Source: DATHBD01 sp035296325
GTDB taxonomy: Bacteria > Actinomycetota > Actinomycetes > Mycobacteriales > Micromonosporaceae
DNA length: 64,000 nucleotides
Reading direction: 5' to 3'
Assembly (NCBI GenBank): GCA_035296325.1
Contig: DATHBD010000062.1
Span: 230,580-294,579, forward strand
The notes under the pieces are model-generated. The model was not told the DNA's origin. It saw only the letters and a list, made by a program, of their open reading frames with translations, and made no database searches. Shown here piece after piece: positions 18,095 through 26,752 of the stretch (its first letter is position 1; the number at the start of each line of letters is the position of its first letter). The position numbers and the translations under genes were made by a program.

Positions 18095-18751
18095 GTGCGT
18101 GAACCCGACCTGCCGCCGCCTGCCGTGGTTGATCTTCTCGGGATGTTGGCGTACGGTGCCCTCGTCGCATTTGACCGGATGGCCGCCGATGCCCGGCTCG
18201 CCCCGGATCTGCACCGCCGTGCACTCCTGAGCGAAATGGCAGCGCGGGAGATCGCGAACTATCGCCGCCTCGCCGGCCGGCTGGCCGAACTCGGTGTGCA
18301 GCCGCAGGCCGCGATGGAGCCCTACGTGGCGGCGGTCCAGGCCTACCACGATCAGACCGAGCCGAGCGACTGGCTGGAAGGGCTGACCAAGGCGTACGTC
18401 GGTGACGGCGTCGCCGACGACTTCAGCAGCGAGGTCGCCGCACTGCTCGACCCGCCGGACCGCGACCTGGTGCTGGAGATTCTGCACGACTCGCAGCACG
18501 CCGACTTCGCGGCGGAGGAGATCAGGGCGGCGATCGCGGCCGACCCTCGGTTGGCCAACCGGCTCTCGATGTGGGCCCGGCGGCTCGTCGGGGAAGGGCT
18601 TTCGCAGGCGTTGCGGGTGTCCGCGGAGCGGCCCGCCCTGGCCGTACTGGTGGCGGAGCGGTCGGCGGACCGGGCCGATGTGGCGGCGATGCTCAAGCGG
18701 CTCACCGCCGAGCACACCGCCCGGATGGCTGCCGTCGGTCTGAACAACTGA
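18095..18751 (+). CDS. Ferritin-like fold protein (MiaE-like family)
   Basis: The 218-residue protein is almost all helical with carboxylate/His positions of the ferritin-like four-helix bundle: EMAAREIANYRRL, HDQTEPSDWLEGL and ILHDSQHADFAAEEI. Actinobacterial relatives are annotated ferritin-like and are distantly related to the diiron tRNA hydroxylase MiaE. A second ExxH pair is only partly visible, so diiron oxidase activity is uncertain. GTG start at 18095. It stands alone, divergent from the DEAD-box helicase and convergent with the DUF3107 gene. Confidence 0.78.
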   Translation: MREPDLPPPAVVDLLGMLAYGALVAFDRMAADARLAPDLHRRALLSEMAAREIANYRRLAGRLAELGVQPQAAMEPYVAAVQAYHDQTEPSDWLEGLTKAYVGDGVADDFSSEVAALLDPPDRDLVLEILHDSQHADFAAEEIRAAIAADPRLANRLSMWARRLVGEGLSQALRVSAERPALAVLVAERSADRADVAAMLKRLTAEHTARMAAVGLNN

Positions 18752-18827
18752 CCAGCCCGCTTCGGGAACGGTGTCGGCATCGGCGAGGCGCCGGGCCGAC
18801 AACGCTCCCGAAGACGTGGCGACCGGG

Positions 18828-19055
18828 TCAGCGGGTGCTGAAGCCGACCGGGCGGGACGTCGACTCGGCGATCTCCACGTACGCCAACTTGTCGACCGGC
18901 ACGATGACGCGGCGACCCTTCTCGTCCACGAGGGTCAGCACGCCATCCCGGCCGTTGAGTGCCGTGGCGACCGCCTCTTCGATGTCCGCCGGCGACTGGG
19001 CGCTGTCCACCACGAGCTCCCGCGGGGCGAACTGCACACCGATCTTGACCTCCAC
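18828..19055 (-). CDS. DUF3107 small conserved actinobacterial protein
   Basis: GTG start at 19055 with GAGGAGG 6 nt upstream. Earlier in-frame codons lie beyond this ribosome site and are not used. The 75 residues begin VEVKIGVQFAPREL and end near GFSTR, the profile of DUF3107, a family almost restricted to actinobacteria and without known function. It lies downstream of the TetR gene on the same strand, an arrangement often seen in actinomycetes, so it may be co-expressed or controlled by that regulator. Confidence 0.82.
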   Translation of the reverse strand: MEVKIGVQFAPRELVVDSAQSPADIEEAVATALNGRDGVLTLVDEKGRRVIVPVDKLAYVEIAESTSRPVGFSTR

Positions 19056-19149
19056 GTACGTCCTCCTCGGTAAGCGGGCTCCCGCCGAAGGCGGAAAACC
19101 CACTGGGTAAGCGCCGCACCGCGAGCGCCGCATGCAAAGCCTAGCGCGA

Positions 19150-19788
19150 TCAGGCGGTCTCACCCTGCAGTGGGAAGCTGGCGATCCCCCGCCAGGCGAG
19201 CGTGGCGAGCAGTTCCTCGGCGGCCTCCTTGTCGACCTGGCGGCCGCCGGCGAGCCAGAACCGGGCAGCGGTCTCCGCCGCCCCGACCAGCCCGGCGGCG
19301 AGCAGCTCGGCCCGCGCCCGGCTCACGCCGGTGTCCGCCATGATCGTGTCCGTGATCGCCTCGATGGATTCCCGCTCCATCCGCTCCACCCGCTCGCGGA
19401 CGGCCGGTTCATTGCGCAGATCCGACTCGAACACCAGCCGGAACGCTTCGCTCTCGTGGTCGACAAAGTCGAAGTACGCCCGGCTGGCACCGGTCACCCG
19501 GTCCTTGTTGTCCGTGGTGGCGGCCATCGCGTCGCGGATGCGGATCACGAACGCGTCGCAGTGCGTGTCCAGCAGCGCGAGATAGAGCTCCAGCTTGCCG
19601 GGAAAGTGCTGGTAGAGCACAGGCTTCGAGACGCCGGCGCGCTCCGCGATGTCGTCCATGGCGGCGGCGTGGTAGCCGTGCGCCACGAAGACCTGCTGGG
19701 CGGCGGCGAGCAACTGCTGGCGGCGCGCCGAGCGGGGCAGCCGGACCGGTCGGGACGCCGCGGAGGTACCGCTCGTCGCAGAAGTCAT
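19150..19788 (-). CDS. TetR/AcrR-family transcriptional regulator
   Basis: A 212-residue protein with an N-terminal helix-turn-helix (ARRQQLLAAAQQVF, then GVSKPVLYQHFPGK) and a helical ligand-binding C-terminal domain of normal length. The ATG start is at 19788. It diverges from the large Pro-rich protein gene with 87 bp between starts, so it may bind this interval; TACCG (19822-19826) and CGGTA (19841-19845) form an inverted pair there. The ligand is unknown. Confidence 0.9.
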   Translation of the reverse strand: MTSATSGTSAASRPVRLPRSARRQQLLAAAQQVFVAHGYHAAAMDDIAERAGVSKPVLYQHFPGKLELYLALLDTHCDAFVIRIRDAMAATTDNKDRVTGASRAYFDFVDHESEAFRLVFESDLRNEPAVRERVERMERESIEAITDTIMADTGVSRARAELLAAGLVGAAETAARFWLAGGRQVDKEAAEELLATLAWRGIASFPLQGETA

Positions 19789-19820
19789 GCATCACCGTCC
19801 GAATCGAGCACCGTGAGAAC

Positions 19821-19849
19821 TTACCGCTCCTATCCGCACACGGTAGCCT
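19821..19849 (+). promoter_or_regulatory. Candidate promoter / TetR operator
   Basis: TTACCG (19821-19826) and TAGCCT (19844-19849) are 17 nt apart, 26 nt before the GTG of the Pro-rich protein. The same interval holds the inverted pair TACCG...CGGTA, which could be a regulator site. Assigned by eye. Confidence 0.33.
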
Positions 19850-19875
19850 CACCAGAGGCGACCGAGGAGCGCACG

Positions 19876-22449
19876 GTGGACGAAGCACGGCACGGGTACG
19901 ACCGCGAAGGCTCCAGCCCGAGCGGCGTCACCGGCGCGTCCGGCCTGCATCGATCCGAGGACAGTCCATGGGCGTCGGCCTCCAGCGACGCCGCCCTGGA
20001 GGCGCTGGTCGCCTCCTGGGGGGAGTTCCGTTCCGGCGACGCCCCCCGGCGCTCGGGCGCGAACGGTCACGGCACACCCGCTCGCGGGCGAGCCGAGGTC
20101 CGGTCCCCGTACGCGGACCTGATCGCTCCGGTGAGCCCTTCGCCGCCGGTTCCCGGGCCACCCGACGCGTACCCGGCCCCGTCGGCGTCCGCCCCACCCG
20201 TGTCGGCGTACCCGCCGTCGGCCCGACCGCACCTCAACGGTGTCCTCGCACCGCAGGTTGAGCGCCCCGGGCCCGCCGGGACCTCCGCGCCGGACAGTGC
20301 GGCGGGGCCGCCCGACACCGAACCCGCGGGCCCGGCCCGGCCGGGGGATCCTGCCGGCCCGCCGAGCCCCGTGGACCCCGGCGCCACCGGTCCGTCCGAC
20401 AGCCTCGGCGCCGCAGGTCCACCCGACACCGCGGGGTCGGCCACGCAGACCGGGTCGGCAGGTGCGGCCGGCGATGACGGACCGTCCAACGGCGCCCGGG
20501 CGAGCCGGCCGGCGTCCCGGCTGACCTGGTCGGGCCGGCCGGATCAGGCTCATTCCGACACCCCGCCCCGGGAGATCCCCGCGCCGGCCGAGCCCAAGCC
20601 GCAGTACGGTGGCGATTCGCGGCCACCCTGGGCGCCGGCCAGCGCGACCGGCCGATTCGAAGAGCCGGCCCTGCGGTACGCCAGCGAGTACGACCGGATG
20701 AGCCACGAGCCCCGCGCATTCCCCCAGCCGGCGCGGGAGCAGCGCGAGAACGGCCACGCGGACGCCAGCGGTGGGGAGGACGGCCGGGCCGGCGGCACCA
20801 ACCCCGACCACGCCGACCCCGGGCGCCAGAGCGTCGAGCCGGCCGCGCACCTGCCGGATGAGGTCGCTGGGCATCCGGCGGACTGGGCCAGCCCGCTCCC
20901 GCTCCCGCCCGGGTACGCGCCGATGGGCTCCGGCCCGCGGCCGCACTCGGAGCAGGCCGCGCGGTATGACCGGTACCGGCAGCGCGCCGAGGAATTTGCG
21001 GCCTATGCCGCTACCGCATCCCGTACCGGCGATGGTCCGGGCGAACGGCCGGGCGCGCTGGCACCGTCGATCCGTCCCGCGGCGGCTGCCCTGCCGGACC
21101 CTTCGCCTCCGGCGCCAGTTGCACCGACCCGTGCCGAGGTCGCCGATCTGCCGCAGCGGGTGCCGGCCGAGCCTGACGTCCCGGATGTCCCTGCCGACGT
21201 GGGACCCATGGCCGGCGAGTTCATCCCGGCGGAGACGCCGGAGCTGGCGCGGATCGCCACCTATCTGCGACACGACGAACTGGAGGCGGACGCCAGGCCG
21301 GACGGGTTCGACATCCCGGCGGTCCTCAGCGCGGTCCGTCAGGTCCCGGGTGTCCGGGAGGCGCAGCTGCGCCCCAATCCGGGCGGCGTGCACACGCTGC
21401 GGCTGGAGCTGGCCGAGGATGCTGATCCGGCGCAGGTGAGTCGCGAAGTGGCGCGGCTGTTGAAGGAGCGGATGGGACTGGCTGCGGAGCCGAACACCCC
21501 GCCGCCCACCCCGACCAGGGCCGGACCGTTGAGCGCGGCGCCGGAACGGGCGTCGATGACGCGGTCGCCCGGCGCCCCCGCAACGGGTGCGTACAGCCCG
21601 GAGGCGCGGCGACGCCGCCCGTCGCTGGTCCCCCGCCGGCTGGAGCCGGTGCGCTTCACCGACATGTACGGCGGGTCGGTGACCGCCGACCCCGCGCCAG
21701 CGACAGTGCCCGAACCGCAGGTGGCGGAACGTCCGGTGCCCGACCCGACCGGGTCCGGCACAGTCTCCGGCCAGGCAGCCACGCCCGGCGCCGCTCAAGC
21801 GCCCGTCCGGGAACCGGTCGGTGATCCATCGCCCGCCGCCCCGCCCGCCCCGCCCTCCGGCCGGGAGCCGTCCCCGGCGTTCACGGTGCCCAGGTCGCGC
21901 CAGCCGCTGAACCGGCCGTTGACGTCGCCGGAGGTGGTGCCGGACGGCACCTCCCGGACCGTGCCAGCCGCGCCGACGGAGTCGGCCGTGCCGGTGGCGC
22001 AGGCGGAGTCGGCCGTGCCGGTGGCGCCGACGGAGTCGGCCGTGCCCCGGCCCCGTGTGGTGATCGAGCACGTCCAGGTGACCACGGAGAACGTCGATGC
22101 GATCGTCGAGGTCCGGCTCGCCAATGGAGGCTCGGCCAAGGTCGGTGTGGCGAGCGGTCCGGCGGTCGACGGGTATGTGCTGCGCTTGTGCGCGGTCGCC
22201 GCGGGCGCCGCTGTCGACCAGCTGCTGGAGCCGCGCGACGGCGGACCGGTCGGCAGGTGTTACATCGAACACGCATCGGTCGTGACGCTCGGTAGTTCCC
22301 AGGTCGCTGTTGTCGTCCTGTTGCTGGTCAGCTCGGGCTGGGTCGAGCAGCTCACCGGCTCAGCCCTGGTGGAGGGCGACGCTCGGCAGGCGATCGTCAG
22401 GGCCACGCTGGCCGCCGTCAACCGGAGAGTTGAATCGCTCCTCGCCTGA
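19876..22449 (+). CDS. Large Pro/Ala-rich disordered protein with conserved C-terminal domain
   Basis: GTG start at 19876 with GAGGAG 8 nt upstream; earlier in-frame codons overlap the divergent TetR gene and are rejected. Of 857 residues, the first 450 and a later 270 are Pro/Ala/Gly-rich and probably disordered. Two ordered parts stand out. Around residues 455-540 there is an alpha/beta unit (ELARIATYLRHDELE, then VPGVREAQLRPNPGG). The last 130 residues (IEHVQVTTENVDAIVEVRL onward, ending in RATLAAVNRRVESLL) resemble the LeuA allosteric/dimerisation fold. A short tandem repeat encodes ESAVPVAxT units near 21970-22045. No enzyme motif is visible. It precedes an alpha/beta hydrolase by 39 bp. 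Function unknown; a scaffold or regulator is possible. Confidence 0.72.
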   Translation: MDEARHGYDREGSSPSGVTGASGLHRSEDSPWASASSDAALEALVASWGEFRSGDAPRRSGANGHGTPARGRAEVRSPYADLIAPVSPSPPVPGPPDAYPAPSASAPPVSAYPPSARPHLNGVLAPQVERPGPAGTSAPDSAAGPPDTEPAGPARPGDPAGPPSPVDPGATGPSDSLGAAGPPDTAGSATQTGSAGAAGDDGPSNGARASRPASRLTWSGRPDQAHSDTPPREIPAPAEPKPQYGGDSRPPWAPASATGRFEEPALRYASEYDRMSHEPRAFPQPAREQRENGHADASGGEDGRAGGTNPDHADPGRQSVEPAAHLPDEVAGHPADWASPLPLPPGYAPMGSGPRPHSEQAARYDRYRQRAEEFAAYAATASRTGDGPGERPGALAPSIRPAAAALPDPSPPAPVAPTRAEVADLPQRVPAEPDVPDVPADVGPMAGEFIPAETPELARIATYLRHDELEADARPDGFDIPAVLSAVRQVPGVREAQLRPNPGGVHTLRLELAEDADPAQVSREVARLLKERMGLAAEPNTPPPTPTRAGPLSAAPERASMTRSPGAPATGAYSPEARRRRPSLVPRRLEPVRFTDMYGGSVTADPAPATVPEPQVAERPVPDPTGSGTVSGQAATPGAAQAPVREPVGDPSPAAPPAPPSGREPSPAFTVPRSRQPLNRPLTSPEVVPDGTSRTVPAAPTESAVPVAQAESAVPVAPTESAVPRPRVVIEHVQVTTENVDAIVEVRLANGGSAKVGVASGPAVDGYVLRLCAVAAGAAVDQLLEPRDGGPVGRCYIEHASVVTLGSSQVAVVVLLLVSSGWVEQLTGSALVEGDARQAIVRATLAAVNRRVESLLA

Positions 22450-22488
22450 CCTAGTTCATTTCTCCTGCGTACAGGGCACACTGGAGAG

Positions 22489-23505
22489 ATGAAGCCGGCT
22501 CATCTCGTACCTGAGGGCGTCCTCCCGCGGTTGGATCCGCTTCCGGACCTGTGGCCCGGCCGTGAGGTCGTCGTGGACGGGGCGACGACGTTCGTCCGCG
22601 AGATCGACGGGCGTGGTGACGTTACCGAGCCGGCACTCTACGTACACGGACTTGGCGGATCGTCATCGAACTGGACTGATCTGGGCGACCTTCTCGCGGA
22701 CCGACTCGCCGGTCAGGCGATCGACCTGCCCGGCTTTGGTCGCAGCGAGCCAGCGGCGAGTTACACGGTGCCGGCGATGGCCCGGCGCATCACCCGGTGG
22801 ATCGAGACCTCCGGCCGGGGGCCGGTCCACCTCTTCGCCAACTCGATGGGTGGCGCAGCCGCGGTGCTGGTCGCCGCGGACCGGCCCGATCTGATCCGTA
22901 CCCTGACGCTGATCTCACCGGCCATGCCGTTTCTCGACCCTCGCCGCTCCACCGAGGGCCGGCTGGTCCCGCTGCTGCTGCTTCCGCACGCGTCGCGGAT
23001 CGCGGCACAGCGGTTCGCCGCGATCGAGCCGGCCGACCTGATCAGGATGGTCATCGGCGCCTGTTTCGCCGACCCCACCAGGTTCCCCGAGCAACGCATG
23101 GCGCACGCCATCGAGGAGGCGAAGCTCCGGCACACCCTGCCGTGGTACGGCGACGCCTACACCAGGAGCCTGCGGGGCCTGGTGACCAGCTTCCTGCGCG
23201 CATATCTGCCGGGTGCCGGATCGCTCTGGCGGGCGGCCCGGCGGATCAGCGTGCCGACCCTGGTCATCGCGGGCACCAGGGACCGGTTGGTGGACGTGCG
23301 GGTCGGGCCGCAGGTGGCCCGGGTCATCCCGGACAGTCGCCTGCTGATGATCGACGGCGTCGGGCACGTCCCCCAGATGGAGGCACCGATCCAGGTCGCC
23401 CGGGCGGTGCTCGGCCTGCTCGACGAGTGCGCCGGCACGGCGCGGGGGGCCACGCAGCCGACCGTCGCGGCTCCCGGCCGGGCCGCCGGCGTAGCGGGCC
23501 GGTGA
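22489..23505 (+). CDS. Alpha/beta-fold hydrolase
   Basis: The 338-residue protein has the full alpha/beta hydrolase layout: oxyanion motif VHGLGGSSSNW, nucleophile elbow ANSMGGA (Ser in N-S-M-G-G), acid in AGTRDRLVD and catalytic His in DGVGHVPQME. A helical lid region of about 90 residues lies between. It probably cleaves an ester or related bond of a small hydrophobic substrate. The ATG at 22489 has GGAG 5 nt upstream. It lies between the Pro-rich protein and the DUF3152 gene on one strand with short gaps, suggesting a shared transcript. Confidence 0.87.
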   Translation: MKPAHLVPEGVLPRLDPLPDLWPGREVVVDGATTFVREIDGRGDVTEPALYVHGLGGSSSNWTDLGDLLADRLAGQAIDLPGFGRSEPAASYTVPAMARRITRWIETSGRGPVHLFANSMGGAAAVLVAADRPDLIRTLTLISPAMPFLDPRRSTEGRLVPLLLLPHASRIAAQRFAAIEPADLIRMVIGACFADPTRFPEQRMAHAIEEAKLRHTLPWYGDAYTRSLRGLVTSFLRAYLPGAGSLWRAARRISVPTLVIAGTRDRLVDVRVGPQVARVIPDSRLLMIDGVGHVPQMEAPIQVARAVLGLLDECAGTARGATQPTVAAPGRAAGVAGR

Positions 23506-23509
23506 TCTG

Positions 23510-24559
23510 GTGCCCTCCAGCACGACGCCTCGCCGAGGAACCACGGCGCCCGGCCAGTCGAGGACGAGGCCGGCGACCTGGCCGGCGGATGTTCCCCGCG
23601 CACCACACGACCCCGGGCCCGTCGCCGACCCACCGGCCGGTCGCCCGGTCACCGGCGGTCGCCCGGTCACCGGCGATCGTGGGTCGCGGCGGGCGGCCCG
23701 GCACACCAGCGTCCCGCCGACGGCGAATCAGGTCGGCCGCCGGCGGGCGCGACGGATGCGCCAGCGCCGGTTCGCCGGCATCGTCGTCCTGTTCCTCGTC
23801 CTCGGGCTGATCGGCGCCGAGCTTGGCCGGCGTACCGTGCAGAGCCGGCAGGACGCCGCCGGCGGGGCGTCCGACGCGCAGGGCGGGCTGCCCGAGGACT
23901 CGGTCCCGGGGCGGCGCGGCGCGCCCGCCACCGCCGCTCAGGGCGGCGTCCCGGCGCCGCCGGACCCGGTCGCGCGGCAGGCGGTCGATGTGCCGCAGAC
24001 CGGCCCGGGGACGTTCGGGTATGCGCCCGGCGCCGGACCGGTGCTGGGCGGCGGCGGCACGCTCCGCCCCTTCCAGGTGGCGGTGGAGGACGGGACCGGG
24101 CAGGACGCGGCCGCATTCGCCAGTGCCGCCGAGGCGATCCTCGGCGATCCGAACAGCTGGATCGGCACCGGCGCCTTCCGGTTTCAGCGGGTGCCGCAGG
24201 GCGCGCCGTCGGACTTCACCCTGATGCTCGCCACGCCGGCCACCTCGGAGCGGCTCTGCGCCGAGGGCGGACTGCGTACGCAGCGGTACACGTCCTGCCG
24301 GCTCTCCGGCCGGGTGATCATCAACCTGGCCCGGTGGATGACCGCGGTCCCCGACTACGGGGCGCCGCTGGAGGTGTACCGCGCGTACGCCATCAATCAC
24401 GAGGTCGGTCACCAGCTGGGCAAGGGCCACGAGCTGTGCCCGGGCAAGGGCCAGCCGGCGCCGGTGATGCAGCAGCAGACGTTCGGACTCAAGGGCTGCG
24501 TCGCCAACGCCTGGCCGATCGTGAACGGCCGCTCCTACAACGGCCCCAACGCCCCGTAG
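23510..24559 (+). CDS. DUF3152 membrane-anchored putative zinc metalloprotease
   Basis: GTG start 4 bp after the hydrolase stop. The 349 residues comprise an Arg/Pro-rich cytoplasmic tail, one membrane segment (RFAGIVVLFLVLGLIGAEL), a Gly/Ala/Pro-rich linker and an extracytoplasmic domain of about 180 residues. The latter contains INHEVGHQLGKGHELC, which matches HExxHxxxxxH, the zinc-binding motif of metzincin-like peptidases; DUF3152 proteins are thought to be such peptidases. Cys pairs around it (C-x-E-G, TSCRL, ELCPGKG, LKGCV) suggest disulfides. The physiological substrate is unknown. Confidence 0.85.
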   Translation: MPSSTTPRRGTTAPGQSRTRPATWPADVPRAPHDPGPVADPPAGRPVTGGRPVTGDRGSRRAARHTSVPPTANQVGRRRARRMRQRRFAGIVVLFLVLGLIGAELGRRTVQSRQDAAGGASDAQGGLPEDSVPGRRGAPATAAQGGVPAPPDPVARQAVDVPQTGPGTFGYAPGAGPVLGGGGTLRPFQVAVEDGTGQDAAAFASAAEAILGDPNSWIGTGAFRFQRVPQGAPSDFTLMLATPATSERLCAEGGLRTQRYTSCRLSGRVIINLARWMTAVPDYGAPLEVYRAYAINHEVGHQLGKGHELCPGKGQPAPVMQQQTFGLKGCVANAWPIVNGRSYNGPNAP

Positions 24560-24646
24560 CGCTCCGGTGGATGGTTCGCATCCCGCGCAGTGGGCAGGTG
24601 GCTGACGTCACGTCGAAATGCCGCGCCGGCGCGGCAGAATTGCAGC

Positions 24647-25825
24647 ATGTCGTTGCCACCACTGGTCGAGCCCGCCGCGGATCTCTCCACCGACGAGATC
24701 CGCCGGTACTCCCGCCATCTGATCATCCCCGACGTCGGTGTCACCGGACAGAAGCGGCTGAAGAACGCCAAGGTGCTCTGCGTGGGCGCCGGGGGCCTGG
24801 GCTCGCCGGCGCTGCTGTACCTGGCCGCCGCCGGAGTCGGCACGCTCGGCGTCATCGACTTCGACACCGTGGACGAGTCCAACCTGCAGCGGCAGATCAT
24901 CCACGGCCAGTCCGACATCGGCCGGTCCAAGGCGGAGTCGGCGCGCGACTCGGTGCTCGAGATCAACCCGTACGTCACGGTGAACGTGCACAACGTCGCA
25001 CTGACCAACGAGAACGTCTTCGAGATCTTCGAGCAGTACGACCTGATCGTGGACGGCACCGACAACTTCGCCACCCGGTACATGGTCAACGACGCCGCGG
25101 TGCTGCTCGGCAAGCCGTACGTCTGGGGGTCGATCTACCGCTTCGACGGCCAGGCCTCGGTGTTCTGGGCGGCGAACGGGCCCTGCTACCGCTGCCTCTA
25201 CCCGGAGCCGCCGCCGCCGGGCATGGTGCCGTCCTGCGCCGAGGGCGGCGTGCTCGGGGTGTTGTGCGCGTCGATCGGCGCGATCCAGGTGACCGAGGCG
25301 ATCAAGCTGCTGGTCGGCATGGGCGAGCCGCTGGTCGGCCGGCTGATGGTGTACGACGCGCTGGAGATGTCGTACCGGAAGATCAAGATCCGCAAGGACC
25401 CGCAGTGCGCCGTGTGCGGTGAGAACCCGACGGTGACCGAACTCATCGACTACGACGACTTCTGCGGCGCGGTCTCCGAGGAGGCCACCGTGGCCGCCGC
25501 CGGTTCCACGATCACGCCGACCGAGCTGCGCGACCTGCTCGACTCCGACAAGTCGATCTACCTGGTGGATGTCCGGGAGCCGGCCGAGTACGAGATCGTC
25601 AAGATCCCCGGCTCGACGCTGATCCCCAAGGGCGAGATCCTCGCCGGCACCGCACTCGCCGACCTGCCGCAGGACAAGCAGATCGTGCTGTACTGCAAGA
25701 CCGGGGTGCGCTCCGCCGAGGCCCTCGCCGCCCTCAAGGCGGCCGGGTTCCGGGACGCGGTCCACGTGCAGGGCGGCGTCGTCGGTTGGGCGAAGCAGGT
25801 CGACCGTTCGCTCCCGGTGTACTGA
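24647..25825 (+). CDS. moeZ: Adenylyltransferase/sulfurtransferase MoeZ
   Basis: Start set at the ATG at 24647 (MSLPPLVEP), where the family begins. Residues 1-270 form the E1-like ThiF/MoeB domain with the nucleotide loop GAGGLGS (47-53), DFDTVDESNLQRQ, DNFATR and two CxxC zinc pairs (CYRC, CAVC). The C-terminal rhodanese domain carries the persulfide Cys350 in LYCKTGVRS. It adenylates the C-terminal Gly-Gly of ubiquitin-like sulfur carriers (MoaD, CysO, ThiS-like) and passes sulfur to form thiocarboxylates, for molybdenum cofactor, cysteine and other thio-metabolites. No carrier gene is nearby in this window. Confidence 0.93.
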   Translation: MSLPPLVEPAADLSTDEIRRYSRHLIIPDVGVTGQKRLKNAKVLCVGAGGLGSPALLYLAAAGVGTLGVIDFDTVDESNLQRQIIHGQSDIGRSKAESARDSVLEINPYVTVNVHNVALTNENVFEIFEQYDLIVDGTDNFATRYMVNDAAVLLGKPYVWGSIYRFDGQASVFWAANGPCYRCLYPEPPPPGMVPSCAEGGVLGVLCASIGAIQVTEAIKLLVGMGEPLVGRLMVYDALEMSYRKIKIRKDPQCAVCGENPTVTELIDYDDFCGAVSEEATVAAAGSTITPTELRDLLDSDKSIYLVDVREPAEYEIVKIPGSTLIPKGEILAGTALADLPQDKQIVLYCKTGVRSAEALAALKAAGFRDAVHVQGGVVGWAKQVDRSLPVY

Positions 25826-25843
25826 GGCGCTAGCCTACGGCGC

Positions 25844-26665
25844 ATGGCTGATCTGGATGCCGCGATCGGGTACGTCATCGCGCACGGCGACAGTGTCGAC
25901 CGGGCGCGGCTGGCGTACCTGCGCTCGGGTGCCCGGCCGTCCCCGGAACTCCTGGACAAGGCCGAGGTCGGCCAGACCAGGGACGGTGGCTGGCCGGCGA
26001 TGTGGGCTGAACAGGTGCCGTCGGTCGACGCGACCTGCTTCCGCCTCGGCGAGTTGGACGACCTCGGGGCGCTGGCACGTCCGGCCGCCCAGGAGGCACT
26101 GACCTGGTTGGCCGGCCGACAGCACCCGGAGGGCACCTGGGAGGAGCACGAGGCCCTCGCCGGCATGGCGCCGCAGTGGGCCAAGCCGGGCGACGAGGAG
26201 GCTCGGCTGTACCTCACCTGCCAGGCCGCGTTCTGGCTGGCCATCGGCGGTACGCCGGCCGGTGGCGGGCACTACCGGCCGCGCCCGGAGGACAACGACT
26301 ACGCGGCGCCGGTGGCCCGCGCCGCTGAGGCCTTCCGTGCGGCGCTACGGCCCGATGGCACCTGGCCGTCGTTCCTGGCGACCGGCTGGCTCGGCGGCTC
26401 GCTGCTGTACTACCTGGGCTGGTTCTACGAATCGGCCCAGGTGCAGGTGGCGCTCTCCGAGCGGGTGCGGGACCTGTCGCCGGCCGACTGCGCCCAACTC
26501 GCCGCGTCGATGCGGCGGGTGGGGATGGCGACCAACGACTTCCTGATCGAAGCGGCGGTGCGTCGGCTCACCGAGACCCAGCGCACCGACGGCGGGTGGG
26601 AGAGCGACGACGGGTACGCCTTCGACGTGCACACCACCCTGACCGCCATCCGCGCCATTCGGTGA
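25844..26665 (+). CDS. Prenyltransferase/squalene cyclase-like alpha-barrel protein
   Basis: A 273-residue protein with repeated QW-type motifs of the alpha6-alpha barrel superfamily: QTRDGGWPAMW, HPEGTWEE, RPDGTWPSF and TQRTDGGWE. These repeats stabilise triterpene cyclases and protein prenyltransferase beta subunits. The chain is less than half the size of squalene-hopene cyclase and lacks a clear DxDD catalytic acid, so cyclase activity is doubtful. It starts 18 bp after moeZ on the same strand. The assignment is to fold, not to reaction. Confidence 0.72.
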   Translation: MADLDAAIGYVIAHGDSVDRARLAYLRSGARPSPELLDKAEVGQTRDGGWPAMWAEQVPSVDATCFRLGELDDLGALARPAAQEALTWLAGRQHPEGTWEEHEALAGMAPQWAKPGDEEARLYLTCQAAFWLAIGGTPAGGGHYRPRPEDNDYAAPVARAAEAFRAALRPDGTWPSFLATGWLGGSLLYYLGWFYESAQVQVALSERVRDLSPADCAQLAASMRRVGMATNDFLIEAAVRRLTETQRTDGGWESDDGYAFDVHTTLTAIRAIR

Positions 26666-26752
26666 GTGCTGTCCGGCGTCATCGAGGGGTGCCGGGTCGA
26701 GGGCGACGTTAATCGATGGATCACCATCGCCGATGGGCCCTAGGGTCCGGGT

